Source: Parashewanella sp965200795
GTDB lineage: Bacteria > Pseudomonadota > Gammaproteobacteria > Enterobacterales > Shewanellaceae
Assembly: GCA_965200795.1 (NCBI GenBank)
Contig: CBDAVB010000012.1
Location: forward strand, 1 to 64,000
Length of the DNA stretch: 64,000 nt
Reading direction: 5' to 3'
This document shows positions 8,719 to 14,862 of the stretch, one piece after another (position 1 is the first letter of the stretch; each line of letters opens with the position of its first letter). The translations under genes and the position numbers were made by a program. Below the pieces are notes generated by a model, which was not told the DNA's origin, made no database searches, and worked only from the letters and a program-made list of their open reading frames with translations.

Positions 8719-10617
8719 TTACACCTCACTAAGCATCTTGAACATAGCATAATTCTTCACTACTTCTTGGAAATCATCTTGGGTTATCTCGGTATAATCT
8801 GTTTCCATGTATGCTTCAGCAATCCATTCATCATCAGCTGTTACATATTTAGTAACTGATTCACCAGCATGAACTTCGTTATTTCTATATGATTCAAGCC
8901 ATCGGGATTTTATACATTCCCAGTCATGGTTTAAGTCGATACGTCCCATTTGCTTAGTTTTAACGAAGCCATCATCCCGCCAATAACCAAACCATGTCTT
9001 CTTATTAGTATCAGCATGTGGTTTATGTGCCTCAAATACAACGATGCAGGTTACTGTTCCCACAGGATAAAAGAGGTCGCTCGGCATCGACATTACAGCT
9101 TTAAGTGTGTGTGCTTCAAGTATCTCATGCTTAACTTGATTAGGTGTTATCACACAAGATACGGGAATAATTGCTACCCCTATACCACCAGCTTTCAATT
9201 GGTCCAGCATGTGCTTAACGAAATAAAGTTCGTGCAATTCTGCATCACTTTTACTTTGTGCATATGGAGGATTTAGCAACCCTACATCAGGTTGTTCAAG
9301 ATGTTGGCCTTTAAAAATAGTGTTTTCTTGCTCACTTCTCTCTCTGATGCTTTTAGTGATTGCATCGTCAAAACAGCTTCCTTGATGTAAATTAGCTTTA
9401 CCATCACCACGCAAGATCATGTTACTGGCAGCAAGGGCAAACATTTTAGGGGTATTTTCAATACCAATGAGGCGATTAGAGCGAATATCTTTTCGTTCAT
9501 CCTCGGTAACAGCTGTTTTTAACATTGCTTGCATAGCTGAAATTAAGAACCCTCCTGTACCTGCACATATATCAAGAACTGTACTTTTCTTATTGATATT
9601 GGCTATATCGCAAAACAGTTCTGTAACATGGCGTGGTGTTAATACAATACCTAATGCTTTTTTGTCACCTGCGGTATATTTAAGAAACTCACCGTAAAAA
9701 TGACCAACCACATCAAAGTTGTGATAAATGCTAATGAAAGGCCATACTTTCTCATTAATATCTTTAATCACAGCATGAAGCACACCTTGTGGGTACTGCT
9801 TTTTCAGCTTAGAGTCAGGTTTCCCCAAGTTTGGTGAGGCAGCAACTGATGCATAAGGCTGAAGCATAGTATCTTTTTTAGCTTTAGGTATTTCAGCTTT
9901 ATATAGCACATCTTTAATGGCTTCAAGCCATTTACCCGGCATTTCCTCTGCAGTATAAGCTTCGAAAGTGAGTAAAAAGGGGCGATACATCAGCGCAATG
10001 AGAGTTCCGCTAACCAATAAAGGCTTTTCTTCTTCAGATATCTTTGCTTTCGTCCAGATTAGTTCATGTAATTCTCTTGCAAATGCTATAAGTTGCTGAT
10101 GTCGCATTCTTTCGACATGAGGATCGAATGCTGAAAGACGGTAATAATCAGAGAAAGGAACGATCTCTTTAACTTCTGTTCCAGCTTCATTAACAAACGG
10201 TTTATGGTCGGTCTCACCTTGAGGAATCAAAAAATTTGACACTCGAAGTGATGCTTCGGTTGTTCCGCTCGCAGCGATAGCCAACACGGTGTAATCTTTT
10301 GACAAATACCTTGCGTAATGCAAAACACCATCGACAGCATAGTCTTTCGGTTTATCAAGATCTTTGCTTACATGATCTTTCACTTTTGCCTTACATTCGA
10401 CAACAATGAGAAAGTTTGGATCTTTTTCCCAAGAGATAATGAACTCAGGATAGCCTGCTTTACCTGTTTTTGATTTGCTGGCTTTACTCAATAATTTCTT
10501 TACGTTTTTTATTTCTGATTTTTGTTCTTCAATAGTAATGCCATTATCAGCATCGTAATAATGATTTGCTCGAAGTAGTTCTCGAACTAAATTCTCAGTA
10601 ATTCTTTCGTTTGCCAT
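8719..10617 (-). CDS. Restriction-methylation subunit of a BcgI-like type IIB system
   Basis: 632 residues, nearly the length of BcgI A (637). An N-terminal nuclease domain has the PD-(D/E)XK-like pattern GYPEFII (Pro57-Glu58) followed by VVECKAK (Glu74-Lys76). A helical region then leads to an HsdM-type methyltransferase with motif I VLDICAGTGGF near residue 347 and motif IV NPPYAQ near residue 447. Known enzymes of this type cleave on both sides of the site and methylate adenines, with one polypeptide doing both. The downstream gene supplies specificity. No frameshift is visible. Start 10617 has AAGGA ten bases upstream. Together with the OLD nuclease and the methyltransferase-like gene it forms the defence cargo of the island. 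Confidence 0.9.
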   Translation of the reverse strand: MANERITENLVRELLRANHYYDADNGITIEEQKSEIKNVKKLLSKASKSKTGKAGYPEFIISWEKDPNFLIVVECKAKVKDHVSKDLDKPKDYAVDGVLHYARYLSKDYTVLAIAASGTTEASLRVSNFLIPQGETDHKPFVNEAGTEVKEIVPFSDYYRLSAFDPHVERMRHQQLIAFARELHELIWTKAKISEEEKPLLVSGTLIALMYRPFLLTFEAYTAEEMPGKWLEAIKDVLYKAEIPKAKKDTMLQPYASVAASPNLGKPDSKLKKQYPQGVLHAVIKDINEKVWPFISIYHNFDVVGHFYGEFLKYTAGDKKALGIVLTPRHVTELFCDIANINKKSTVLDICAGTGGFLISAMQAMLKTAVTEDERKDIRSNRLIGIENTPKMFALAASNMILRGDGKANLHQGSCFDDAITKSIRERSEQENTIFKGQHLEQPDVGLLNPPYAQSKSDAELHELYFVKHMLDQLKAGGIGVAIIPVSCVITPNQVKHEILEAHTLKAVMSMPSDLFYPVGTVTCIVVFEAHKPHADTNKKTWFGYWRDDGFVKTKQMGRIDLNHDWECIKSRWLESYRNNEVHAGESVTKYVTADDEWIAEAYMETDYTEITQDDFQEVVKNYAMFKMLSEV

Positions 10618-10753
10618 CTGTAAGAAATCCTTTATGGACAGAAGGAGTTGTTAGCGGTCGGCAATATTAACATAGAGTCGACTTTTCCGCATAAAAAGCT
10701 GAGCTTCTGAAACAACATACTGATAAATATATCTCTTTTAGTAACTTTGTTCT

Positions 10754-10816
10754 GAAGCTATAATGCAACTCCCTTCGGCATCCTTATGTGTTTCCAATAT
10801 AAAATGCCGAAGGAAT
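10754..10816 (+). promoter_or_regulatory. Promoter region with a 10-bp inverted repeat before the 120-aa gene
   Basis: A TATAAT-like box lies at 10758-10763. Downstream, CCTTCGGCAT (10772-10781) is repeated inverted as ATGCCGAAGG (10804-10813), a perfect 10-bp stem with a 22-base spacer. No T-run follows, so an operator or an mRNA structure is more likely than a terminator. Nothing else is seen between 10618 and 10882. Confidence 0.45.
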
Positions 10817-10882
10817 TCGTAGAACTATAGGTGACTTATAGTTACCTCTTTTTTATCTAAGACTTAATTGAGAGAAGTTATC

Positions 10883-11245
10883 ATGGAACAAAAAGATCAA
10901 ACTCAAGAAATCGCTACTTTAGATTCCGCACAAGCAGCATCAGGTATTGACTTAAATTTGGCTGTGCAGGAAGCTCAGTCCGTTGGTAACCTTTTCGAAA
11001 AAATGGGGATAAAAGAAGCAACACTGACAAATGGCAATTATTACAACCATAATCAGGAGTCTGGAACAAAAGTTGTTGTCACTGAAGGTTGCATAGTTGA
11101 AGAAAGTGAGAATACGGTAACTGTGACACTAAAAAAAGCTGATTCAGATCCTTTAGATGCAGTTAGTGAGCTCGAAAATAAAACGCAAAAAGCACTTGGT
11201 GCATTTGCTGGTAAGTCCCAGCCATGGATCTCTAACAACACCTAA
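10883..11245 (+). CDS. Hypothetical protein, 120 aa
   Basis: One of only two plus-strand genes in the island. ATG 10883 follows GAGAGAAG seven bases upstream; the TTG at 10868 is not needed. The product is acidic with Ala/Gln-rich helices (LDSAQAASGIDLNLAVQEAQ), a polar middle (NGNYYNHNQESGTKVVV) and a beta-like stretch (ENTVTVTLKKAD). No motif, signal peptide or membrane segment is visible. It diverges from the restriction-modification operon and has its own promoter region with an inverted repeat. I cannot assign a function. Confidence 0.65.
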   Translation: MEQKDQTQEIATLDSAQAASGIDLNLAVQEAQSVGNLFEKMGIKEATLTNGNYYNHNQESGTKVVVTEGCIVEESENTVTVTLKKADSDPLDAVSELENKTQKALGAFAGKSQPWISNNT

Positions 11246-11300
11246 GAAACTCTTTCTAGGGAGGTTTAGTGGCTTAACACTATCCCTCCTGTCGATACAA

Positions 11301-11522
11301 CTACTGAAACACCTCAATAAGCTTGTTACGGATCATCCCTTCAGTTACCCAAAATGGTTTACTCACAACCTCAATGTGAATACCCTCGTCGTCTGTAGTG
11401 TAGTTCGCCACTTTTTTATTCCGGTAATGCACCGAGTTTGCCACCAGCGTAATCTCATCGTTTTCAAGTGCGGCCTGTGCAACTTTATGATCTGCGTTTT
11501 GTGTTGGAATCGTAATTTTCAT
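11301..11522 (-). CDS. Hypothetical protein, 73 aa
   Basis: Starts at ATG 11522 after GGAGAGAAC. The longer frame to 11561 runs through a terminator hairpin and is not credible. The sequence MKITIPTQNADH, then ITLVANSVHYRNKKVANYT and GIHIEVVSKPFWVTEG suggests a small mixed alpha/beta fold with no membrane segment. It is the last gene of the leftward small-protein region. Function unknown. Confidence 0.6.
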   Translation of the reverse strand: MKITIPTQNADHKVAQAALENDEITLVANSVHYRNKKVANYTTDDEGIHIEVVSKPFWVTEGMIRNKLIEVFQ

Positions 11523-11535
11523 GTTCTCTCCAAAG

Positions 11536-11559
11536 AAAAAGCCACCCTGAAGAATGGCC
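11536..11559 (-). terminator. Terminator hairpin directly before the 73-aa gene
   Basis: The stem GGCCATTC / GGGTGGC on the minus strand is followed by TTTTTC and then GGAGAG of the 73-aa gene. It terminates transcription from the signal-peptide gene or attenuates the next one. Confidence 0.7.
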
Positions 11560-11566
11560 ATGTTGA

Positions 11567-11950
11567 TTATTTAGGTTTTGCAATTAGAAGGACGATACTT
11601 TTCTTGGCGACTATTGCCATAGCAATATTGCCGCTTTCATCACGGCCTTGCCAAACACCATCACTAAAGCCAGTCTTTTTGAAACCAAGGCTATTTAGGC
11701 GATAACCTAGTTCTTTAATGGTTTTCTTGAGGCTGCCACGAGCATACTTTGGTATTTCCATTGATATATCGGCAAGTTCACCCTGTTTGTACTTAAGCTG
11801 AATGTCATGATAGAAGTCATCAGGGCTATCCAGTTTGACCACACCCTTGAATGGCCCGTAACGAGACCAATCAAGGCCGAACGGCAGCTTAGCCGCTGCT
11901 GGAAGTGAAAGCATTAGTGACAACGCTAATGCAGGTATTGCTTTTTTCAT
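11567..11950 (-). CDS. Predicted secreted or periplasmic protein, 127 aa
   Basis: ATG 11950 follows GGAGAAACAA. The N-terminus MKKAIPALALSLMLSLPAAA is a textbook Sec signal peptide with cleavage expected after AAA-K. The mature part of about 105 residues is basic, with DSPDDFYHDIQLKYKQ, a GSLKKTIKELGYRLNSLGFKK helix and GVWQGRDESGNIAMAIVAKK strands. No family is recognised. It is the only obvious exported protein of the island and follows the cationic-peptide cassette, so it may act with those products at the inner membrane or in the periplasm. That link is inference. Confidence 0.7.
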   Translation of the reverse strand: MKKAIPALALSLMLSLPAAAKLPFGLDWSRYGPFKGVVKLDSPDDFYHDIQLKYKQGELADISMEIPKYARGSLKKTIKELGYRLNSLGFKKTGFSDGVWQGRDESGNIAMAIVAKKSIVLLIAKPK

Positions 11951-11964
11951 TTGTTTCTCCAAAG

Positions 11965-11987
11965 AAAAAGGCCAGCAAATGCTGACC
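11965..11987 (-). terminator. Terminator hairpin before the signal-peptide gene
   Basis: The stem GGTCAGCA / TGCTGGCC is followed by TTTTTC on the minus strand, then GGAGAAAC of the next gene. It has the same layout as 7683, 11536 and 21611. Confidence 0.7.
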
Positions 11988-12012
11988 TATAGTTAATTCC
12001 GTGTAAACACGG

Positions 12013-12471
12013 TTATAGAAGATCGCCTACTGCGGCGTAATGTGCGTAACAGAAACTCACCGCATCGTCCTTGCCCACCCAAATGACCCTTTTCCCGTTT
12101 GCAAAATCGTCCCAACTGCTGACACCTTCAAGGAACTCGTCAATCATGTAGCCATCCATGTAGACAAAGTTACCAAGAAAAGCACTAAGCTCCTTTATGC
12201 AGTAACGATTATGGCTATCAACGCTTAACATCTCGGAATAACCGTCATGTTCAATGAAACGGTTCCTGATAGCATTCCTACCGAAGAAGTCACGAGATCT
12301 CTCCTGAAGCTTCTCAGTGGTTTTTTCTTTAGGTATGAAGGATGTTTTCGGTAAAGTTGGTGTGCGATGAACTATTGGTGGTGAAGTTTTTGGAGTTGCG
12401 GGTGTGTACTCAGAAACTCTAGTGAGCAGACGCCACAACTCTTTAAGCCAGCCGATTATTTTTCTGAGCAT
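12013..12471 (-). CDS. Small protein with basic N-terminal amphipathic helix, 152 aa
   Basis: The N-terminus MLRKIIGWLKELWRLLTRV is a cationic, Trp-rich amphipathic helix. A Pro/Thr/Lys-rich linker (TPATPKTSPP, PTLPKTSFIPKEK) leads to a soluble C-terminal domain with NRYCIKELSAFLGNFVYMDG and DDAVSFCYAHYAAVGDLL. The ATG lies inside the end of the upstream 52-aa gene (16-base overlap) with GAGG just before it, so translation is probably coupled. It may be a membrane-anchored protein with a cytoplasmic domain. No family is recognised. Confidence 0.7.
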   Translation of the reverse strand: MLRKIIGWLKELWRLLTRVSEYTPATPKTSPPIVHRTPTLPKTSFIPKEKTTEKLQERSRDFFGRNAIRNRFIEHDGYSEMLSVDSHNRYCIKELSAFLGNFVYMDGYMIDEFLEGVSSWDDFANGKRVIWVGKDDAVSFCYAHYAAVGDLL

Positions 12472-12614
12472 GAGTTACCTCGTAATATATCCAACGCTTT
12501 TCCAATGACAAATACTGCACTTGCACCTATAGATGCCGCTGATGCAAAGATTGCTGCAAAGGTCATAACGGTTGGCTCAATGCGTTCAAGTAGATTCTCA
12601 AGCCACTCAATCAT
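12456..12614 (-). CDS. Single-span membrane peptide, 52 aa
   Basis: Reads MIEWLENLLERIEP, then a hydrophobic Ala/Ile-rich span of about 22 residues (VMTFAAIFASAASIGA and on to VFVIGKAL), then DILRGNSCSEK. Its ATG overlaps the TGA of the upstream 93-aa gene (ATGA), and its end overlaps the start of the 152-aa gene. The layout (acidic N-terminus, one span, short basic tail) resembles small virion or membrane proteins in general. No specific family can be named. Confidence 0.7.
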   Translation of the reverse strand: MIEWLENLLERIEPTVMTFAAIFASAASIGASAVFVIGKALDILRGNSCSEK

Positions 12615-12892
12615 ATTGCCACCTGAATTAACGGCTCAGGCTCAACGAAGTAACTTTTAATCTTATTGAAAACCGCTTTTACTTTGCCAAGGAGATAGTC
12701 CTTCGCATTTGCCAGTTTGGTCAAAACAGATTTACCCAATAACATAACCCAATGAACAGGCTTGCTGATTTTGATGGCGATAAAGGCTTTGGCTGAGTAA
12801 GCAACTGCTTTGACTTTTGTTAATGCTATTTTTACAGTGGTTCTTGTGAAGAAGGATGCGATTTTTTTAAAGAGTGTGATGAAAAATTTCAT
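12611..12892 (-). CDS. Highly cationic amphipathic-helix protein, 93 aa
   Basis: Almost entirely Lys, Ala, Ile, Val and Phe: MKFFITLFKKIASFFTR, then VKIALTKVKAVAYSAKAF, and later LGKVKAVFNKIKSYF. Three or four amphipathic helices with Lys on one face are apparent, and there is no true Sec signal. It resembles the paralogous 205-aa protein upstream (13711-14328) in composition. Both ends use four-base ATGA overlaps with neighbours, indicating a translationally coupled operon. Binding to membrane or to nucleic acid is plausible; the function is unknown. Confidence 0.7.
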   Translation of the reverse strand: MKFFITLFKKIASFFTRTTVKIALTKVKAVAYSAKAFIAIKISKPVHWVMLLGKSVLTKLANAKDYLLGKVKAVFNKIKSYFVEPEPLIQVAI

Positions 12893-13209
12893 GTTGATAA
12901 TTTCCTAACGATAGTTAAATGTTGTCCCTTTTTGAAAATACGGAATAGATCAATAACAAATCTTTTGATTCTCAAAATGACTGGTATTTTGGTTTTGTTC
13001 TCGATGAGATACAGTTTGTAATCTCTTGCTGGTTCGTAACTTGTTAGTAACCGACGGTACTCGATGTGATAAAGCGATGGGTGCAGACTTTCTACCCAAA
13101 CAAAGGCTTGTTGCCTAAGCTGTGGCTCAATATCAGCAAGGGTTCGAAACAGAACTGCAAAGAGTTTTTTGATCAGTTTAATCAGTAATTCTCCTACGGT
13201 TAATGGCAA
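12889..13209 (-). CDS. Small cationic protein, about 100 aa, with non-AUG start
   Basis: Frame IKLIKKLFAVLFRTLADIEP at the N-terminus, a middle domain with FVWVESLHPSLYHIEYRRLL, and a basic C-terminus VILRIKRFVIDLFRIFKK. There is no ATG. TAGGAGA at about 13190 lies just ahead of CTG/ATT codons, while a TTG at 13209 has no ribosome binding site and sits against a terminator. Initiation at CTG or ATT near 13184-13178 is therefore likely, and the listed coordinate is the maximum. The end overlaps the 93-aa gene by ATGA. Confidence 0.6.
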   Translation of the reverse strand: MPLTVGELLIKLIKKLFAVLFRTLADIEPQLRQQAFVWVESLHPSLYHIEYRRLLTSYEPARDYKLYLIENKTKIPVILRIKRFVIDLFRIFKKGQHLTIVRKLST

Positions 13210-13211
13210 AA

Positions 13212-13236
13212 GTGCCCGGGGGCTTGCGCCCCAATG
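13212..13236 (-). terminator. Terminator hairpin inside the small-protein cassette
   Basis: On the minus strand GGGGC-GCAA-GCCCC is followed by GGGCACTTTTG. It separates the two halves of the cassette and stands directly before the ribosome binding site of the next gene. Confidence 0.6.
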
Positions 13237-13366
13237 AAATAGAGATATGCCGTAATCTTGGCCGAGATTACATAAACTTCACTGTCAGTCGTCACCAACA
13301 GCTAAATCTCTAGGTTTTTTGGAAGCTCTGGAAGGAATACTGGGGTGCTTGCTTCCGCAGCTCCCA

Positions 13367-13471
13367 CTAGAAGATGGCAGTTCGTATGTCGATGAAGTAG
13401 CGCTTGATGCGTAACCAAAGGCTCACATTCCTCATCTCCAGAAAGTCCATCAGTAGATCATCACGCCCCAT
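13367..13471 (-). CDS. Tiny amphipathic peptide, 34 aa
   Basis: ATG 13471 overlaps the end of the 70-aa gene by 11 bases. The product ends VSLWLRIKRYFIDIRTAIF, closely matching VSIWLRAKRYFTSIRNAIF in the 99-aa protein at 14325-14624. The repeat of this motif in two separate frames argues that both are translated. An alternating basic and aromatic pattern suggests membrane-surface binding. From 13302 to 13366 there is only a doubtful 21-codon GTG frame. Confidence 0.6.
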   Translation of the reverse strand: MGRDDLLMDFLEMRNVSLWLRIKRYFIDIRTAIF

Positions 13472-13673
13472 TTTTGTTATCAGCAAGGCATTTGCTATAC
13501 ACGACATCAATCATCGCCTCAGGTACATCCAGTGAGTCCTGTAACATGCCACCGATAACGGTATCGTCTACCTCAGCATTGGTTTCGATGATAGGTGTTT
13601 TGGTCCTCAATATCGCTTTAACGATACGAGTACCGTAATGCCAGACACTAAGTGCCAACTTGAATAATTTCAT
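13461..13673 (-). CDS. Small protein with cationic N-terminal helix, 70 aa
   Basis: Starts at ATG 13673 after AAGGAAGAAAC; the longer frame to 13799 is overlap with the 205-aa gene. MKLFKLALSVWHYGTRIVKA is an amphipathic helix. The rest (TKTPIIETNAEVDDTVIG, DVPEAMIDVVYSKCLADN) is acidic and soluble. The TGA stop overlaps the next gene's start. It is a member of the coupled cassette of unknown function. Confidence 0.65.
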   Translation of the reverse strand: MKLFKLALSVWHYGTRIVKAILRTKTPIIETNAEVDDTVIGGMLQDSLDVPEAMIDVVYSKCLADNKNGA

Positions 13674-13710
13674 GTTTCTTCCTTGAACATTGGCCGAAAT
13701 GTCGGCCGAA

Positions 13711-14073
13711 CTATGCTGCCGCAGCAACAGCTGGTTGACTACCTGAAACCTTGTTCCAGATCGCCTTAACGCCTCGTACAGCTGCGTTCTTAGCAACAAC
13801 CAGCTTGTCTACTACAAAACCAAATGATGCCTTTATAGCACTTACAGCGACCTGTACGGCAGCTTTAACTTTAAAGCCAACAAACAGTGCTGCACTTTTG
13901 ATTTTGCTACCGATAACAGCGGCAACTGTACCTACTTTCTTAACAGTGGCTTTAGCTAGCCCACCAGCTTTCTTTATAGCAGAAGTTGCTTTGCCAGCAA
14001 TAAACTTAAGGTTGTTAGCGATAAAACCTACTGCACCAGCAGCAACTTTCTTAATAGTGATGATGATCTTCAT
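13711..14073 (-). CDS. Possible nested gene: 120-aa cationic protein from an internal start
   Basis: An in-frame ATG at 14073 is preceded by AAGAGGAAAAATC, a better ribosome binding site than many gene starts here. It would give only the Lys/Ala-rich part, beginning MKIIITIKKVAAGAVG, similar in make-up to the 93-aa protein at 12611-12892. Internal re-initiation is known in small phage genes. Here it is inferred from the site alone. Confidence 0.4.
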   Translation of the reverse strand: MKIIITIKKVAAGAVGFIANNLKFIAGKATSAIKKAGGLAKATVKKVGTVAAVIGSKIKSAALFVGFKVKAAVQVAVSAIKASFGFVVDKLVVAKNAAVRGVKAIWNKVSGSQPAVAAAA

Positions 14074-14328
14074 GATTTTTCCTCTTTTCTTAGTTTCTTC
14101 AGTTTTAGTAACTGGATTATTCTTAATTTCAGCTGAAGCTTTGGCTTCGGCCTTCTTCTTGGTTGCTTTGCGTTCAGCTCGCATGGCTTCAACTTCAGCA
14201 TCCGTGCGGCTACGTTGAGCGATTCTTAGAAGCTCATTGAATTTCAAAGGCTCTTTCTTCGACATAGCACGAAGGTTAGACTTGCTGATGCCTAACTCTT
14301 CGTTAATAAGATCAATGTGTTCTTTCAT
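13711..14328 (-). CDS. Two-part protein with Lys/Ala-rich amphipathic C-terminal half, 205 aa
   Basis: ATG 14328 overlaps the TGA of the upstream gene. The first about 85 residues are charged and helical (EHIDLINEELGISKSNLRAM resembles a small HTH) and end in an Ala/Lys-rich linker. The remaining 120 residues are a run of Lys/Ala/Val amphipathic helices: IIITIKKVAAGAVGFIANN, AIKKAGGLAKATVKKVG, GSKIKSAALFVGFKVKA, and the end SGSQPAVAAAA. GAGGAAAAATC stands before an internal in-frame ATG at 14073, so the second half may also be made alone. It has the composition of membrane-active or DNA-compacting proteins. Family unknown. Confidence 0.7.
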   Translation of the reverse strand: MKEHIDLINEELGISKSNLRAMSKKEPLKFNELLRIAQRSRTDAEVEAMRAERKATKKKAEAKASAEIKNNPVTKTEETKKRGKIMKIIITIKKVAAGAVGFIANNLKFIAGKATSAIKKAGGLAKATVKKVGTVAAVIGSKIKSAALFVGFKVKAAVQVAVSAIKASFGFVVDKLVVAKNAAVRGVKAIWNKVSGSQPAVAAAA

Positions 14329-14624
14329 GATAAAACTACCTGTAATTCTGGGGTGCAATCAGAGGGATTACCGAAGATGGCGTTTCTGATACTGGTAAAA
14401 TACCGCTTGGCTCTGAGCCAGATGGATACTCCACGGTACTCAAGTGCGTCGGCAAATAGCTGGTGGTCAAGGGTGTCAAAAGCGATTGCCTTTTTGTACC
14501 AAGCACTCAGTTTATCATCCGGCACTTTCATGGCTCCAGCCACTTGATTGCCAACTTGTGTGTTCTCAAGATCAACATTTTTCGCAGTTGACCTTAGTAC
14601 GGATTCGGAGCACGGCACAAACAA
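14325..14624 (-). CDS. Small protein sharing a WLR-KRYF motif, up to 99 aa
   Basis: The frame carries DDKLSAWYKKAIAFDTLDHQ, then DALEYRGVSIWLRAKRYF and a Cys-containing tail. The last motif is shared with the 34-aa peptide at 13367-13471. The start is unclear: TTG 14624 or GTG 14618 follow AAAGG. The upstream part overlaps the 37-aa gene by up to 53 bases. The stop overlaps the next ATG (ATGA). Probably peripheral to the membrane; no family known. Confidence 0.6.
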   Translation of the reverse strand: MFVPCSESVLRSTAKNVDLENTQVGNQVAGAMKVPDDKLSAWYKKAIAFDTLDHQLFADALEYRGVSIWLRAKRYFTSIRNAIFGNPSDCTPELQVVLS

Positions 14625-14685
14625 TACCTTTGAGGTACTGATATGCCACGTTAGCCAGCTCCTTGGCTCTAAAGATTAATCTCAT
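14572..14685 (-). CDS. Tiny cationic peptide, 37 aa
   Basis: ATG 14685 follows GGGAGAGGATA. The product MRLIFRAKELANVAYQYLKG plus IVCAVLRIRTKVNCEKC has two short amphipathic segments and three Cys. The ATG overlaps the TAA of the 23-aa gene by one base. It is part of the coupled cassette. Confidence 0.6.
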   Translation of the reverse strand: MRLIFRAKELANVAYQYLKGIVCAVLRIRTKVNCEKC

Positions 14686-14756
14686 TATCCTCTCCCGAAT
14701 AACATAATGATGGTGTCGCAGATTAGTGCTGCAATGAATACAGTGAAAATGTTCAT
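14685..14756 (-). CDS. Tiny membrane peptide, 23 aa
   Basis: Twenty-four codons from ATG 14756, preceded by GGAGAAGCACC. MNIFTVFIAALICDTIIMLF is a complete single membrane span followed by GRG. Its stop overlaps the next start (TAATG). It is the first gene of the cassette, downstream of a terminator at 14832-14858 and a probable promoter in 14760-14830. The strong ribosome site and tight coupling make it likely to be real despite its size. Confidence 0.6.
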   Translation of the reverse strand: MNIFTVFIAALICDTIIMLFGRG

Positions 14757-14831
14757 GGTGCTTCTCCAAATGCCTCAAACTGTTTACTGTGGTACTTATA
14801 ACAGGCAATTAAGGTAATCTTTAAATGGCAC

Positions 14832-14858
14832 AAAAAAGGCCACCAGAAAGGCAGCCTT
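14832..14858 (-). terminator. Terminator of the 423-aa gene
   Basis: On the minus strand AAGGCTGCC-TTTCT-GGTGGCCTT is followed by TTTTTT, five bases after the stop codon of the 423-aa gene. It ends that transcript and separates it from the small-protein cassette. Confidence 0.75.
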
Positions 14859-14862
14859 GATC

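Noticed and set aside
13461..13799. 112-codon reading of the 70-aa gene
   Set aside because: The extra N-terminal part overlaps the 205-aa gene antiphase and lacks a ribosome site; ATG 13673 has AAGGAAG.
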